A stretch of 64,000 bases of DNA, from contig JALIZF010001868.1 in assembly GCA_029948255.1 (NCBI GenBank), positions 434,001-498,000 on the forward strand, in the 5' to 3' direction. The DNA is from Telmatactis stephensoni (Eukaryota > Cnidaria > Anthozoa > Actiniaria > Isophelliidae). Positions 1 to 12,486 of the stretch are shown here, one piece after another (the stretch's first letter is position 1; each line of letters starts with the position of its first letter). The notes beneath the pieces are model-generated. The model saw only the letters and a program-made list of their open reading frames with translations, did not search any database and was not told where the DNA came from. The position numbers were made by a program, and so were the translations under genes.

Positions 1-3000
1 TACTAGCAAATGAGATAAGGCAAACAGTGAGCTAGATTAACATTACTCTGACCTTGCCTTGATATGAAAGGGAAATGAAAAGCTAAGCCTTATAATAAGT
101 TTGTTTACTCAAATAAATGCTATTACTCAAAACAGTCAGAAATATTTTGAAGTAAAATTGAATCGTCTTTCCGCAAAGAAAAAAAATGTTTTGAAACGAT
201 TCAGACATTTTGGTTCGCTAAAATGTCCAAACTCAACGAATAGTATCCTAATCTTAACTGGTCTTTTTACGACAACCTTTCTAAAAACCGTTTTGTACAG
301 ACAAACAAGGGACAAATACACACTCAAACTATACTGAAAACCATATTCGAATTCTTGGATTAGAGTGCAACGGAAAACGTGAGGTCTTCATTTAAAAATA
401 TATTTAACCAAACAGTTCTTCAAACCAACCTATGCACTTATGCAAAAGATATCGCGCCCAAAACTCATTGAAAACTATTTAGAAATAAACTTGTCACGTA
501 AAGTAGCCATCAGCTTCTACCACTAATGTATTGTGTGTCTCTCCGCTTATGAATTAAAAGCAGCTCTCAACGGAAACTAAAGAAGAAACTTTGACAAGTG
601 TCTCAGAGGTATCGCCATAGTTCTACGAAATTCACCCTTTAGCAACTTTTTAATTTGATTTTTCACTTTTCGTTTTTGCCTAATTGAAAGATTGTGTTTA
701 GTGTAAAATGGCCAGTTGATCCATGAATGGATTTGACACATTTTAGAAGTTATTTAGTCAAAGTGACACCCTCATTAACAAGAACTTTAGTGCTGTTAAT
801 TAAATAGTTTCAGGCTATGTTCAGTTTTGTTCTTTGAGACAAGTGAAAACAGGTCTTCTGACAATCACTATGCTCCCACACAAACTCCACTTTTCTATCA
901 GTTATCTTAATCATTATATGCATTTATTTTAGTTTTTTCTTCCTTCCTTGACATCTTTTTAGCTATCTAAGCCAACCTTTTTTAGCTATCTCTCGCATTT
1001 TCTATCTGATTTGAGCCTAAGATCAAACCATGCTACTCGAATGGATATTTTTTTTGACATAAAATTGTAACGAAAGAAATACTGCTTGTACGAGTCAATA
1101 ATATGTAATTAGCTTGTTATAAGGGTTTTTATCAAAGAACTGTTAAAAAACCTTGTCTTTAAAGTGACTTAACAAGCCATTTTTAATACAAATATCATTT
1201 CCAATATTGCGGCTACCGATAAACCTGAGTGATAATTTGAGGTTTGGCCCTTTTTGAGGTCTGGAAGTACATCATCAATTCGAAAGAAATTTTTCGAAAT
1301 TCACCTTCCAATCCCTGAAAACATCGAAAAGATAATTTCCGGGTCAGGTTATTTTAATATCCTCTTTTTCGTCAATCAGCCAATCGATATGCAAAAGCAT
1401 GGCAAAGGCACGTGCTTTGATGACGCCATGAGGCTCTTGAATGGCTTCCCTTACGTCACAGCTCATCTTGTCCAGTTATATTCCTACGAAGCCGACGTAA
1501 TTAGTTTTCAGGACTTCTTTAACATAGTATATGTACGGTTTGTGTGTTAAAAGTTTGATGCCGATGTCAGATCTTTTCAGCTTTTTGTAGGCAAGACGTA
1601 TACTTGGATTTGCCGACGACTAGCGTAAAAATCAAGGGTTCAGAATTGCCAACTAGGCGAAAAATTACTGTCTACAGAAATCCTTTCTGTTCTGCTTATC
1701 AGTGGATATTTACACCTAAAAAGGTTTGTTAGGAAGGGGCGGAAAACTGTATTGCTTTTCACTATAATACTACGAATAGTTTATATTACAATTTTTCTTG
1801 TTATTTTTTTCTATTAAAATTATTTTTGAAATTTTCATTATAAAAATAAATTGCCCCGACTGACTGTCTCGAAAAGTTATTCAGGCAAAAAGGACAATAT
1901 GTGTATTTATGTTTAGGTGAGAATTTTTGATTTTATGATATACGATTTGATTTATGATATATAAACTATTGCTGTTTGGCTGAAATCCCTTACAATCTTC
2001 AATTACGAACTCCCTCGGTCTGTTCGTAATATAATACATATTTTATGTTGTGTTCTGATAAATAACTCGGGCCGGCTTGTTTTGTGGTTTTCTGCTCAAG
2101 GCAAGTTTAACTTAAACAGTCACGTATGACAGAGTAGTATGGTATGAAATAATTTACTGCACTTTTCCATAGTAAAGTACGCGATAAGAAAAACCGATAC
2201 TTTTTGTTTCTTCTGAAAAGACTATCAGACGGTTGTTATGTATATAGGCAGGCTTTAATGCGGTTTTAAGTTTGAGGCAACATAAGTCTATAATAATGCA
2301 CAGTTCTCGGTGCTTTTGCAAACATCTATCAGATACTATAAACTACAATGATTACTTTGCTTGTGTCTGGAAAAAATAGACTTAAAAGCACTTTTCCAAC
2401 AGCTATTTATTGCTTTTCATCAGTCAGCATGTAACTGACCTAGCCGTGGGTTGCTATGAAAGGTTCTTTATTCAAAAGTAAATTCAATTAGTATTTACAT
2501 TCATTAATTTGTTTATTGCTCTCGTGATGCACTTTGCCAACAGTTTCACTTTCAAGCACAAGTTCAAATAATTCAAATTTGGAATAAGCTATTTGACTTT
2601 GTGTTCTGCATCCTTTTTACGAAATAATTAGTACAGTGAATATACCCCTCTACTTTGCCTGAATAGTTTTCTTTTTTATTCGCCTTAGGCAATAGGGATT
2701 GTATTTTCTTAAAACAACAAGAAATGAAATAGTTATTCGTATAGTAGTTTTGGAAATTTCTTTCCGAGGTGATCGATTGTTGAAATGGTACTAGACGAGA
2801 AAACATTCACACACGAATCAGTGCTGATCAGTGAGGTCTTTCGTTTTTTGCTGGTGAAAAGTCGAGAGGTTATCTTATAAAAAATGTCACGATAGTCAAG
2901 TTTTGCAAGACTTTTCTTTAACACACTGCGAAAGTTTTAAGATTTGATGTAATTTAAAATAAATGCCTTTCACAGCAGCCAAATTTCGCGACAATCACAC

Positions 3001-3700
3001 GCTCAGATTTGATCGGCCTGACGTTATATTTGAATATCATTTCACTGCTAGATAATATAATTTCCTCAAAAAAAATATCTGAATTCATGACAGACTCATA
3101 AATAGCTTATAAATAACCCAAAATGTGACCGAAAAAGTTTCCAAAATAGTGCAATTTAATTCATATCGAAGGAAATGAGTTTAACACATCAAGGGAAGAG
3201 TTTGTTGAATTGAGAAAAGAAGCCATTCAAAAGTTGTTTAATTTTAATGGATTATTTTTAAATACGTAATTATTTCATTAAAATAGTTGGTAGTGATTGG
3301 TTAATATAAATCACATCTAATTAAGCAAAAACAACAAATTTAAACTTAATATAAGGGAGATTTTCTACGATGAACCTTCTATTGAAAAGCCTTTCTTGCG
3401 CGCGGCCCTTGTCGGCTTGTAGCAGCTTTTTTCAAAAAAAGTAATTTTGGCGGACCCTCGTTTGTTGATTGAAGAGGCTTTATGCGTGTCGTTGCCGATT
3501 ATTTCAACTATTATTGACTGAGAAAGTTTGTTAGTAAAAAGCTGAGTTTGATTGATTTAGCTGTATGTGTTTACCTAATGCATTATCTGCCCGCAGTATT
3601 TGAGCTTGGAATTGTTAGTATAAAGTTCATTCTAGAATTTCTTCCAATAAACGAAAAATTTTATTGAACAAATATCACCAAAAAGTAGACAAAATCTTGA
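1..3700. other. AT-rich intergenic DNA, no gene recognised
   Basis: I see no recognisable protein domain, RNA gene or clear transposon ends here. Short open frames exist on both strands (for example 101-337 and 1254-1550), but they are AT-rich, share no motif with known families and overlap on opposite strands. The 98-residue frame at 1254-1550 starts at TTG and has no splice or homology support. Confidence 0.6.
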
Positions 3701-3764
3701 GCTTGTGGAAGGTCAATAATTTTAAGTAATTATCTCATTGGGATACGGTGTTTTGTTTAATCCA

Positions 3765-3951
3765 GGGGACTTTTCGCCATAATACGAATGTTTTTGAAAA
3801 GCATCATAAATGGAGTAAGGGGTCATTTTCACCCCGTAATAATGACATTTTCCCCATCCCAGAAAAACGTCAAAATGTTTGGAAAAGAAAAGAGAGAGAC
3901 TTCAGTGTTCGCCTTAATGATGACGGCACTTTAACACATTTCAGTTCCTTT
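3765..3951 (+). other. possible 5' untranslated exon of the GPCR gene
   Basis: An acceptor-like site (tttaatccag) ends at 3764 and a donor-like gtaaat begins at 3952. A strong acceptor (pyrimidine run plus ttgcag) ends at 4026, giving a 75-bp intron. Joining 3951 to 4027 in the open frame meets a stop within a few codons, so this would be untranslated or an upstream ORF. It is a prediction only; the alternative is that transcription starts between 3950 and 4184. Confidence 0.3.
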
Positions 3952-4183
3952 GGTAAATAAAATTGTTTAATCTCATGATATGATAATATTCAATTCAAGA
4001 ATGGTATTGTCTTATTCTTCTTGCAGATCTGAAGTGTTAACGACCCGAGCGAAAGCCAATCGGAAATGAAACATATTGATAGCGTTTGGTCATTCAATTA
4101 CCGACAGTAAAGACTTTTCTTCGGTCTTCTTTTCCTCGCAACTAATTCAAAGCAACGAAAAACTCCATTTAGTATTTCCCATA

Positions 4184-6122
4184 ATGAACATGGAAAACGG
4201 CACTAATGGGACTGGCGATGGAGGGAATTTTATCGAACCTGAGCCATTTCGTTGGGTTTTGAGGATTATATTCATCAGTGTATTCTTGGTTGGATCTGTA
4301 GGAAACTTGATAGTGTGTTCAGCAATTATACGTCGGAAAAGAATGCGAACAAGTAATAATATCTTCACATTCAATCTCGCCGTTTCGGACTTAGTGATTG
4401 TGCTTATCTACGTCCCAACCCAAATGGCGGCTTTCGAAAACAATCATAATTGGCCGCTTGGAAACTTTACTTGCCAAATCGCGTACATCATCATTCCAGT
4501 TTGTCTGTCGGCTTCCATTGCAACATTATTGGCTATCACTAGTGACCGTTATCGGGCAATTCGCGTATCCTATGAAGCCAAAACTAAGCTCCAAAAGCGT
4601 GCGATTGATTCTCATTTCGATTTGGTCTGTATCTCACTTATCGTTGCGCTTCCGTTGGTCTTTGTAGCGGGAACAGTATCACCGGCTCCCGGACAAGTTT
4701 ACTGCGACGAAACCTGGCCTAAAGGACCCTATAGTGTAATATATTGGATCTCCGATTTTTGTGATCCAGTACGTACTACCACTGGGTATTATTCTAGTAC
4801 TAGCTATTTTGATTGGTGTAAAGTTGCGCAGAAACTCTCTTCAGATGTTGGAAAAGACGTCGAGAGTTTTGGCGACGGCAATTAGACAAAGACTGAAACA
4901 GTCTTCGAGAATTACAAACATGTTGATTGCTTTGGTTCTTCTGTATGCAACATGTATGCTCCCACAGCATATTGTGTACCTATTAGGACTGTATGGTGAC
5001 TTGAACGAATATAAGTACAGAGTCTATATTATTCGTTTTGCAAACGTTTTCCCAATGGCTAACAGCGCTCTCAATCCCATCGCTTATGGGACACTCAACA
5101 AAGAGTTTAAAGCTGTGTTCCAGAACTTTTTCAAATGTGAATTTGGAAGGGACACTCTCGATGAATCTCAATCGGAATTTAGTCGGGGTCGACGATTTCG
5201 TTTAGCGGTTTACAGGCATGTCGACGAAGGACAATCGGTTCTTGAGTATGGAAGAAAATGGCGAAAAGCATCGAACACTCCTTCAACATGGGGCGCGAGT
5301 CTTTTAAAGAGAAGAAATAGTAGCACAAAAGAAAAAAACGGACAGAGTAAGGATTTCAAAAAATCGCGTTTTAGTTTGAGAAACAGCAGTAGCCGACCTA
5401 ATGGCCATATAAATAACAATAACAATTCTTGCGAGAAAGTTACGGATTGCGTCGTTAGTCTTATGGACAAAGATGATCTTTCTCAACAAAGTGTGGACAA
5501 ACCTTCGCCAGTTCTCGGGGAACTAGTAAAGCTGCTTCCTACGCCAGAGGAAAAGGAAAACGCGAAGGAAACGAAGGACTGCTTTGTCTCATCAAAAGAC
5601 AATTGTACTAATGAAAAAAGAACTAGTTTTTGTAACAAGAAAAACTACGAGGATTGTAGTCCAGATAGTGAAATGAAACAGTGCTTGCTTTGCAGCCAAT
5701 CATCAACTGAATCAAATACTACTCATGAGTCGCTGAATCAGCTCCATTGTGCAGATAGGAACCGAGATGATTTTATAAATATGTCAAACTCACTTGAATG
5801 GGATCCGACCACAGATGCTTGTCCAAATATACCAAAAAACTACCCATCAAAAGCAAACGACAAAAACAGTGAAATAACAAGTGATTACCTTACTAAAGAT
5901 AAGGAAACCACAAGTTTCTCTATTCCATACGATCCAGTGAAATCATTTTTTGATCAACAAACAAGACCAAAAGCCGAGAACTCATTAGTGCAAAACTTTC
6001 ACAAAGACGACAAAGAAGACCCGGATATAGTTTCCAGTCCCTCAGCTCCTATTGTTCATACTGGCAAATTTGATCGCAACATGTTCGCTTTATTGGAGTC
6101 TGTTAGAGAAACTGTGGTCTAA
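4184..6122 (+). CDS. rhodopsin-like (class A) GPCR, neuropeptide-receptor type, with apparent frameshifts
   Basis: Seven-transmembrane receptor expected in the plasma membrane and coupling to G proteins; the ligand cannot be named. The first ATG in frame that fits is 4184; upstream frame is open but has only a TTG. The N-terminus has two NGT sequons. TM1 has the GN pair (N41), TM2 LAVSD (D69), ECL1 W90, TM3 Cys97, then DRY (121-123). TM6 carries CMLP where CWxP is usual; TM7 has NPIAY. A long Ser/Lys/Asn-rich tail of about 320 residues ends at 6122. Three breaks are visible. TM4 with its conserved Trp is read in the +2-shifted frame (about 4602-4630) and returns to frame 1 near 4632. At the five-T run 4756-4760 the frame shifts again, so TM5 starts with VIQYVLPLG. 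The tail and all other segments are intact. Either a recent pseudogene or uncorrected sequence errors; family call is firm, functionality is not. Confidence 0.82.
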
Positions 6123-6168
6123 CAAAATTAATAAGAATGTAAATGTAAAATAATGCGAAAAACTATTG

Positions 6169-6174
6169 AATAAA
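6169..6174 (+). terminator. polyadenylation signal of the GPCR gene
   Basis: AATAAA lies 46 bases after the GPCR stop, followed by A-rich sequence. It is the first canonical signal downstream, so a very short 3' UTR is inferred. Confidence 0.55.
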
Positions 6175-6199
6175 AACAAAAACAAAAAAAGCTGAGAGC

Positions 6200-7097
6200 A
6201 AAAATTTTGAAATAAAAGTGAATGGTGATTTGTATTTGAAATAGGAATCCATCCATGAAAATAATTGGACGAAGAAAATTCCGAGGACTACCGATATTGG
6301 GCAAGACCCTGGGTCCAATCCAACTAATTTGGCAGTCAGAGGAAATTTTTTAGTCAAATTATCATAATTCAAATTGGACAAGCAAGGAGTCATCATTAAG
6401 GAGTGATTCTGGGGTTAAAAAATTGCGCCTCGAATAGTTCAAAATCCGTTTATACGAATTTCTCCCAAGTTCGTATGCTGCTAAGCAAAGTCCTAAATAT
6501 TAACGCCTTGTATGTCGTTTTAAAAGTTTAGGTCGAAAAACGCGTAAAATTGCTTGGAATCTAAAATAGTGACGTCATCGTTTCGTCGCTATGGTAACCC
6601 CGATGTTAACAAAACACATACAATTAAAAACTTCAGTCTTTATGTAGGAAGTGGGTGTATAATTGTGGGTGCTTTCATGTAAGAACTACAGCCGTTTCAA
6701 GTTGATCGGTCGAGTACTAGAGAAATTGTCAGTAGGAATCCTCCTTAATCATATAGCTGCCTGTAAGCCCAGTATAATTATTGTTAATAGATAAAGATCG
6801 GTTCACAAGGTAAAATAAAGTATCCTGCAATTTAAGAAAAATTAGACAGTTGACCAAAAATTAAAGAAATAATCTATCTGCTGACAATATTGGGTTTAGA
6901 GGCAACAATATTAGTAATTATCTAAACCGCATTCATAGCACTGCATAATTTTCAGCATAAAAATCATTTATTTAACCTCTTGTAAAAAACTGAAAATACT
7001 ATATTTCATATGCATGGCATGATATCACTTAAAGTCGTTAAGCTAACCCGCTTCAGTTCTAACAGAAACTCATCTGGTTCTAACAAATGCGTGGTTT
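6200..7097. other. intergenic stretch with a CRE and an X-box-like motif
   Basis: No gene seen. The only marked feature is TGACGTCA at 6570-6577 followed by GTCGCTATGGTAAC at 6585-6598, which fits the RFX X-box consensus. Being 450 bp past the GPCR it could be chance or an enhancer. Confidence 0.4.
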
Positions 7098-7436
7098 CAC
7101 TCTAAAATTGCATATTATTTTATGATTTCCTTAAAACAAGCATTTTTTTCTCAAAATCGTGTCCTGAGATAAGAACCACATTTGCCTCAAAACGATATCG
7201 ATGTTCTACATTTTACCTATTTAAAGAAATACATTTCCTTGAAACAAGCACTTTTATCTTAAAATTATGTCCTGTTAATTGAGGAAAAAAGTAATGCTTG
7301 CTTTAAGGAAATGTATTTCTTAAAATAAGTAATTGTAGAACATCGCTTTGACTGGGGCAAGTGTGGTTCTTCTCTCAAGATAATGTTTTAAGAAATGCTT
7401 GTTTTAAGGAAATCACAAATATGAAATTTTAGAGTG
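7098..7436. mobile_element. MITE, long imperfect inverted arms
   Basis: The ends are CACTCTAAAATT and its complement AATTTTAGAGTG. The arms share ttccttaaaacaagca and its complement, and a second inner pair around the kt-rich centre pairs again (7205-7330). No ORF. A non-autonomous DNA element is inferred from the structure. Confidence 0.65.
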
Positions 7437-7641
7437 TTTAGGTTAGAATTACTTGTCTGGAAGACAATTAGCGCTATAACCCAAGATTCAATTTTAAGAA
7501 AACCAATTTTTAACCTAGGATTAACGCTTATCACCCTTTCAACAATCGGGCCTTGAAGAGCATGCAGCTGTTTATTTGAGAGTTTAGAACTACAAGGGGT
7601 GTATTTTTATGATGTTTCATCATCCGGTATTTTGTATTGTA

Positions 7642-7941
7642 TACACCTATTTCAAAAAGTTTGTCGGATGAGAGGCCTAAACCATGCGACTAGACTGAAA
7701 AGGAATATGGGTAGTTTCAAAACCTCACTCGATTTTCGAATTTGGACTTGACTTTTAACATCAACAACGCAAGTTCTTTGTTGTATAAGCTAGAAGCAAG
7801 ATAGTCGTGAATTGCCGTGTTGATATTCATGCATGGATTCTTGTGCCTTTTCTATGTTTCGTAATTTCTACCCATACTCCCTTTCGGGCGAGTCGCGTAG
7901 GCTTTAGACCTTTCGCGACAACGTTATTTGAAATAGCGGTA
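7642..7941. mobile_element. TA-flanked MITE, family CACCTATTTCA
   Basis: Left end TACACCTATTTCAAAAAG and right end GTTATTTGAAATAGCGGTA; the inner arms pair through tgaaaaggaatatgggtag and ctacccatactccctttc. The same termini recur at 8879-9135, 24579-24829 and 28262-28529, so this is a repeat family. Confidence 0.65.
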
Positions 7942-8280
7942 TTTGTTTCGCAGATCCAATAAGCTCCAGGATTGAAATCAAAATGAATTCTTCTGTGGTA
8001 TTCCTTGTCATTATCTCAGACCCTTTTGACATTACTCGAACGTCGTGGTTTGGAATTAGGGTTTTTCGCAAAGCTGGACGGACCGCTGGATGAACTGTTT
8101 ATCGTTAAATGAGGCCTTGTCATCTTCGCCTTGGTTCCTTGTCGTTTACCATGACGTCCGGTCGTTTCAAGGTTGCCACTCGGGATTCTTGACAAACTCT
8201 CTGAAGGAAATTAGATCCCAAATGAATTACATTTCAACATAAAGCATATCACTGCCACACAGATCAAGCAAATAATTTGC

Positions 8281-8648
8281 TCTGTCTGTCTGTCTGCCCG
8301 CCTGCCTGCCTGTCTGTCTGTCTATATGTTTGTCTGTCTATCTATCTGTCTGCCTACCTGCCTGCATGTCCAACTGTCTGTCTGTCTATCTGTTTATTTA
8401 TCTATTGATGTTATTTATTATTTACATGTCATAATCTGCAAAAAGTTTCCTATCACGCGGATGACTGTCCGTCTGTCTACCTGTCTGTCTATCAGTGTAC
8501 ATGCCTGTCTTTGTCTATGTCTGTATATCTTTATCTCTGTCTTTCTACTTGTTTTTCATTATTTTTGTCTGTCTGTCTGCTTTGTTTATATCTGTCTGTC
8601 TGTCTGTCTGTCTGAATGCCTGTCTGTCTGTCTGTCTGAATGTCTGCC
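8281..8648. repeat. TCTG/TGCC tetranucleotide microsatellite
   Basis: Irregular array of TCTG units with TGCC and TATC variants, interrupted around 8400-8465. The long Cys/Leu/Ser-rich open frame over it (8326-8901) is a by-product of the repeat and not a gene. Confidence 0.85.
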
Positions 8649-8878
8649 TGAGTACTCCTTAAATACTGACCTAAGAACTCATTTGTTACAAAATCTTCGT
8701 CTTTCAATAAAGGAGTGTAGATTGGTCTTTCGTTGCCTTCTATCTCTAAACGAAATCATATTTGAATTAAATACTCCTCACATACAGAAGTCTGATAACA
8801 TGCTTGCCTCAAGATATAGCAGATCGATTTCGTATGAGTGTGAAATTAAACGGACCGCGCCGTGCTGTGATATACATA

Positions 8879-9135
8879 ACACCTATTTCAAAAAAAGGTA
8901 AATTTGTTGTCACCGCTAAGAGCGATAGGCGATAGGTAATAGGTCATTCCAAGACCGCAAAGCACTATGATTTCTAATTGATTTACATATGAATTGCCAA
9001 ATATTTGATGGAAGAGTGTAAAGAAAGATTTAGGATGGCTTAATTAAGAAACCAATAGTGCTTTGCGGTCTTGGAATGACCTATTACCTATCGCCTATCG
9101 CTCTTAGCGGTGACAACCTTTTTTGAAATAGGTGT
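8879..9135. mobile_element. TA-flanked MITE with about 85-bp arms
   Basis: The left arm (8879-8970) and right arm (9053-9135) are near-perfect complements, including the motif gttgtcaccgctaagagcga and its complement. Ends match the CACCTATTTCA family at 7642 and 28262. It sits beside a half-copy of the TATGAGTGTGAAA family (about 8815-8876), suggesting insertion into an older element. Confidence 0.7.
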
Positions 9136-9243
9136 ATGTACAGCACCCGAGATGATCCACGAACCTGAAATGATCCCCAAGCTGTACCCGAAATGATCCC
9201 CGACCCCAAATGATCCCAATCCAGTACCCGAAATGACCCCCAG
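9136..9243. repeat. minisatellite-like ACCCGAAATGATCCCC repeats
   Basis: About five diverged copies of an (A/C)CCNGAAATGATCCC(C) unit with variable spacers. No coding frame. Confidence 0.55.
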
Positions 9244-9699
9244 TTAATTCAGGGAATGGAATTCAATTAAGGAGTTCGAATCAAGGAATTGTTAAGCAAA
9301 TGTACTAATCAAGCAATACTAAAATTGATTTGATGTCGCTGTTGATGGTTTTTAGTCCTTTTTCGATAATAATTATCACATATCAGAATTTGTTCAGAAA
9401 GAAACACGCTATGCCGTGACCGTTCCGTTTTCGCAGTCATACGAAAACTGTTCTAATACCTGTGAGGAAAGCATCCAAGAACCACCCCAGTTGGTTCTGT
9501 AAGGTTGTGGAAAAGGTAGTAATGCGAGTTTTGTCGGTCTATCAAGAATGAATAGGATTGGAAATCTGTAACTTTATAAAGAAGTCACATTTTACATTAC
9601 TGACGTTTAATTTCGAAACTGTCCGTTCCGGTTTGAGTGAAAACCACAGGAACTCCGACTAAAACCTAAGGTGCGACTCGTTTCAAATTTCCACAATCC

Positions 9700-9990
9700 T
9701 AAGGCCGCGATACGCGATGTAGTTTTTCTTGAAAATTGTTCTGCAACATTGTGTGCAACACAGGCTTGCACCAAGTGTCTACCCCTGTTACAGTTGCGCG
9801 AAACGTTGCGCGAAATAGTTGCAAGTTTAGGATAAAGTTTTAGCTGCTTCGGCAACTTGTTCTGCAATGCTGCACGTCTGTAATATTGCACGCAACATTG
9901 CAGGGCTGGGCACACGGTGCACACGGTGACACGGTGCAACTGTGTTGCGTGCATTTGCTGCAGACAAGCTGCATCGTGTGTCCGGATCAT
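9700..9990. mobile_element. TTGCA-rich MITE (CACACGGTGCAAC family)
   Basis: Dense ttgca/tgcaa motifs with inverted halves such as cacacggtgcaactgtgttg and its partner near 9750. Related copies lie at 32105, 35280-35720, 36890-37060, 47220-47420, 48030-48160, 60360-60890 and 63766-63977. The small minus-strand open frames here are not genes. Confidence 0.55.
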
Positions 9991-10839
9991 TTGCATGCGA
10001 TTGTAGATACGCGAAGAACAATGTAACTCGTGGATAGGGGAAGTACTTGTCGGACTCAGTTTCCCATGGGTGCAAGAACCTTGGTAAGACCAGGGGCGTG
10101 GTCAGGACGGGAGGGGAGTGGATTTCCTGATTATTCTTTAAACCAGACACAACGAGAAGTCCATACGTGCATATGGCCGTAACGTTAGCCTGACTGCGTG
10201 CTCATGTACAGCCCTTGGGAGCAAAAAATTAACTGCACCTTTTGAGATCAGATCAATTCGACAATTTAGATCAAAGAATTAAAGAAACTGTATTACTGCG
10301 ATACTTAGTTATTGACATTATACAAGCAGGTTGTTATCAAGAGCCAAAGGAAACAAACAAGGATTAAACGAATTCAAAGGCGATTGCGATCCATTTTCAC
10401 ATTTAGAAATGGATAAAAAATGTGCGTGCATAGATTAATAGTGAATATAATTTAATTAATCTATCAATTAAAAAATATATCAAAATGATTTAATGTTATC
10501 AAGTACTTAAAATAAAAATTGCCAGTAGTAAAACAAAAGCAAAAGGCAAATATTTAAAATAAATGCAGATAAAAATAGAGGGTAAAAAGAAGAAAACAGA
10601 AAAACGATTCTGGTGTCGACAGGACTCGATCCAACCCCTGAAAAGGCACCCCCTGGACACAAAATAAAAATATAAATGAATTACTGAAAAAATAAAAAAT
10701 GAAAACTATATTTTGGGATGATTCTTCCGAGACATTCAAAGAAGCTGAGACATCGAATCGACTTACGTTCCGGATGAAGATTTACGACCCCATCCACGCT
10801 ATCCCGGTGCTACATATTACAGTTATCTTAGCCCGAAGG
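9991..10839. other. intergenic stretch
   Basis: No gene or clear element ends recognised; mixed-composition DNA with an A-rich part at 10470-10570. Small open frames lack family features. Confidence 0.45.
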
Positions 10840-10912
10840 CCAGGGAGGGAGACGATATTCGGACCCTAATCCATACTTTCAGATATCACCTTAGACCGCT
10901 GCGCTATCTAGA
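10840..10912 (-). repeat. tRNA-like sequence (SINE head or tRNA relic)
   Basis: On the minus strand TAGCGCAGCGGTCTAAGG (10889-10906) fits a Pol III A box (TRGCNNAGYNGG), and GGGTCCGAATATC about 25 bases further is a degenerate B box. The acceptor stem does not close, so this is not an intact tRNA. A tRNA-derived SINE or pseudogene is inferred. Confidence 0.35.
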
Positions 10913-11275
10913 CACTGAATGAATTTTATGTCTAATTGGGGTAGTCTATTCGGCGAAGTTTTATTATAATGCTAATTCGTTTGCCCCAAATTCTTGGGGA
11001 CATACCGCAACCAATCACAACTATTAATAATTGGAAAAAGGATCAATAAATTTTTGTGCACATGTTTTAGTTTCCGTACGTAGGGTTCTCGTCGGTCGTT
11101 GCGCTACTGCTTGTTAGTGGATTTTCAATTCCCATTGCATTGCCGAATGATCATAATTGAAGTTTTCAGATAGAAGCCACGAATACAACATATTAATCAG
11201 AGAAAGGCGCTGAAGGCTCAAAAATTCAGCAAAGCTGCACGAAAGTTCTCTAAACAATATTAACACTTTAAAATT

Positions 11276-11870
11276 TTAGTTGAATTGGATTGGATTGGAA
11301 TTGGATTGGAAACTTTATTTAGCCACGGTAAAAACATCAGTACATACAAATATATAACTATTATAATAATATAAAAAGTTTAAAAATTGTATTAAACTGT
11401 TTTACATGTTTGCCGTGCGGGAGTACTTTGTAGATAGAATCGGTTTAATGCTTTGTTTGAAATTAGAGACAGAGTGACTCGCTCTCGTTTAGTGTGGAAG
11501 GCTATTCCACAGAGCTGGCCCGCTGTAGCTAATGCTACGCTTTAGATAGTCTGTGCGGGGTTTCGGGAGAGCAAGTTTGTTTTCTATGTCTCTAATTTCA
11601 TAGCAAGATTCTATGGGTTTAAAAAGATCTTGTATGTATTTGGGCGCTAGTTTGTGAGTTGCTTTGAACATGAGTACAGCCTTAAGTTTTTTACGCCTGT
11701 CAGTAAGTTTGTCCCATCCTAGATGATCAAGAATCTCACTTGGACTGTCTTCATATGCTGCATTTGTTATAACTCTAACAGCACGATTTTGAAGTTTTTG
11801 GAGTTTGTTAGAGAGTTGTCCGTTAAGGAGTTGTCCGTTAAAATTATCGACAAGGATCTCCACTGTTCTA
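11276..11870 (-). mobile_element. 5'-truncated non-LTR retrotransposon, end of reverse transcriptase
   Basis: The minus-strand frame 11489-11863 contains LQKLQNRAVRVIT, LGWDKL and GPALWNSLP, the usual C-terminal block of Jockey/CR1-type reverse transcriptases. A TAA interrupts the frame just after WNSLPH, although related codons continue behind it. The 3' end (lower coordinates) finishes in (TCCAA)-type pentanucleotide repeats at 11281-11310. The catalytic core is absent. Dead LINE copy. Confidence 0.75.
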
Positions 11871-11933
11871 TATATAAGAGTTTCCCAGGCCCCTCATCCT
11901 CTTGTACGATCAAATACTGAGCTTATCTCTTTC

Positions 11934-12010
11934 TAGTCTCCTACGCAGCCGCAGTTTGTTGTCACGCTAGGGCTTAGCGTGACAACAAACTGCGGCTGCG
12001 TAGGAGACTA
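11934..12010. repeat. perfect inverted repeat, 36-bp arms
   Basis: Arms 11934-11969 and 11975-12010 are exact complements separated by 5 bases. Likely a small foldback element or MITE; no Rho-independent terminator meaning in a eukaryote. Confidence 0.8.
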
Positions 12011-12486
12011 TTCCGGAGTTCCCCGAAACCTTCCACTTGTCATGCCCATGTAAGAGTTAGAATACAATAGAATAGGGATAGTGCCTACTTTCAACTTTGA
12101 CGAGTATAAACAGCTCCCTTTCTCTGAGAAAATCGCTGGCGTTGGAGTTTTGATTGTTGACTAGACAACGAACTGATCCATTGATGTCAGACAGATCTAC
12201 CTCAACTAGAAGTAAAACAATTCGCGAATTGTTAATAGTAGTCATTTAGGGGAATATAACTGGAAAAGATAAGCGTGTAGCATCCATATGTCCGTAGCTC
12301 GTAGCACTAACTCCCCTCCCCAAAGAAAAGAAGGTAATTAAAACTTCACTGATTCCAGGAAAGTCGCAACAAGTGAGTGTGCAAGTAAAGTCACTAGGGA
12401 ACGAACTAGGGACCTCTCACTCAAAAGATACACTTGCACCTTGCTCCTTACTTTCATATTCTTATCGAGCACACTGCATGAATAGT

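Noticed and set aside
1254..1550. 98-codon plus-strand frame
   Set aside because: TTG start, no recognisable family, no flanking splice sites or neighbour support.
3748..3960. 70-codon ORF before the GPCR as part of the receptor
   Set aside because: Splicing to the 4027 acceptor gives an early stop; kept only as a possible untranslated exon.
8326..8901. 191-residue plus-strand ORF rich in Cys/Leu/Ser/Val
   Set aside because: It is a translation of the TCTG microsatellite and flanking DNA; no domain, no splice support.
10840..10912. Intact tRNA gene on the minus strand
   Set aside because: A-box fits but B-box is degenerate and no acceptor stem forms.
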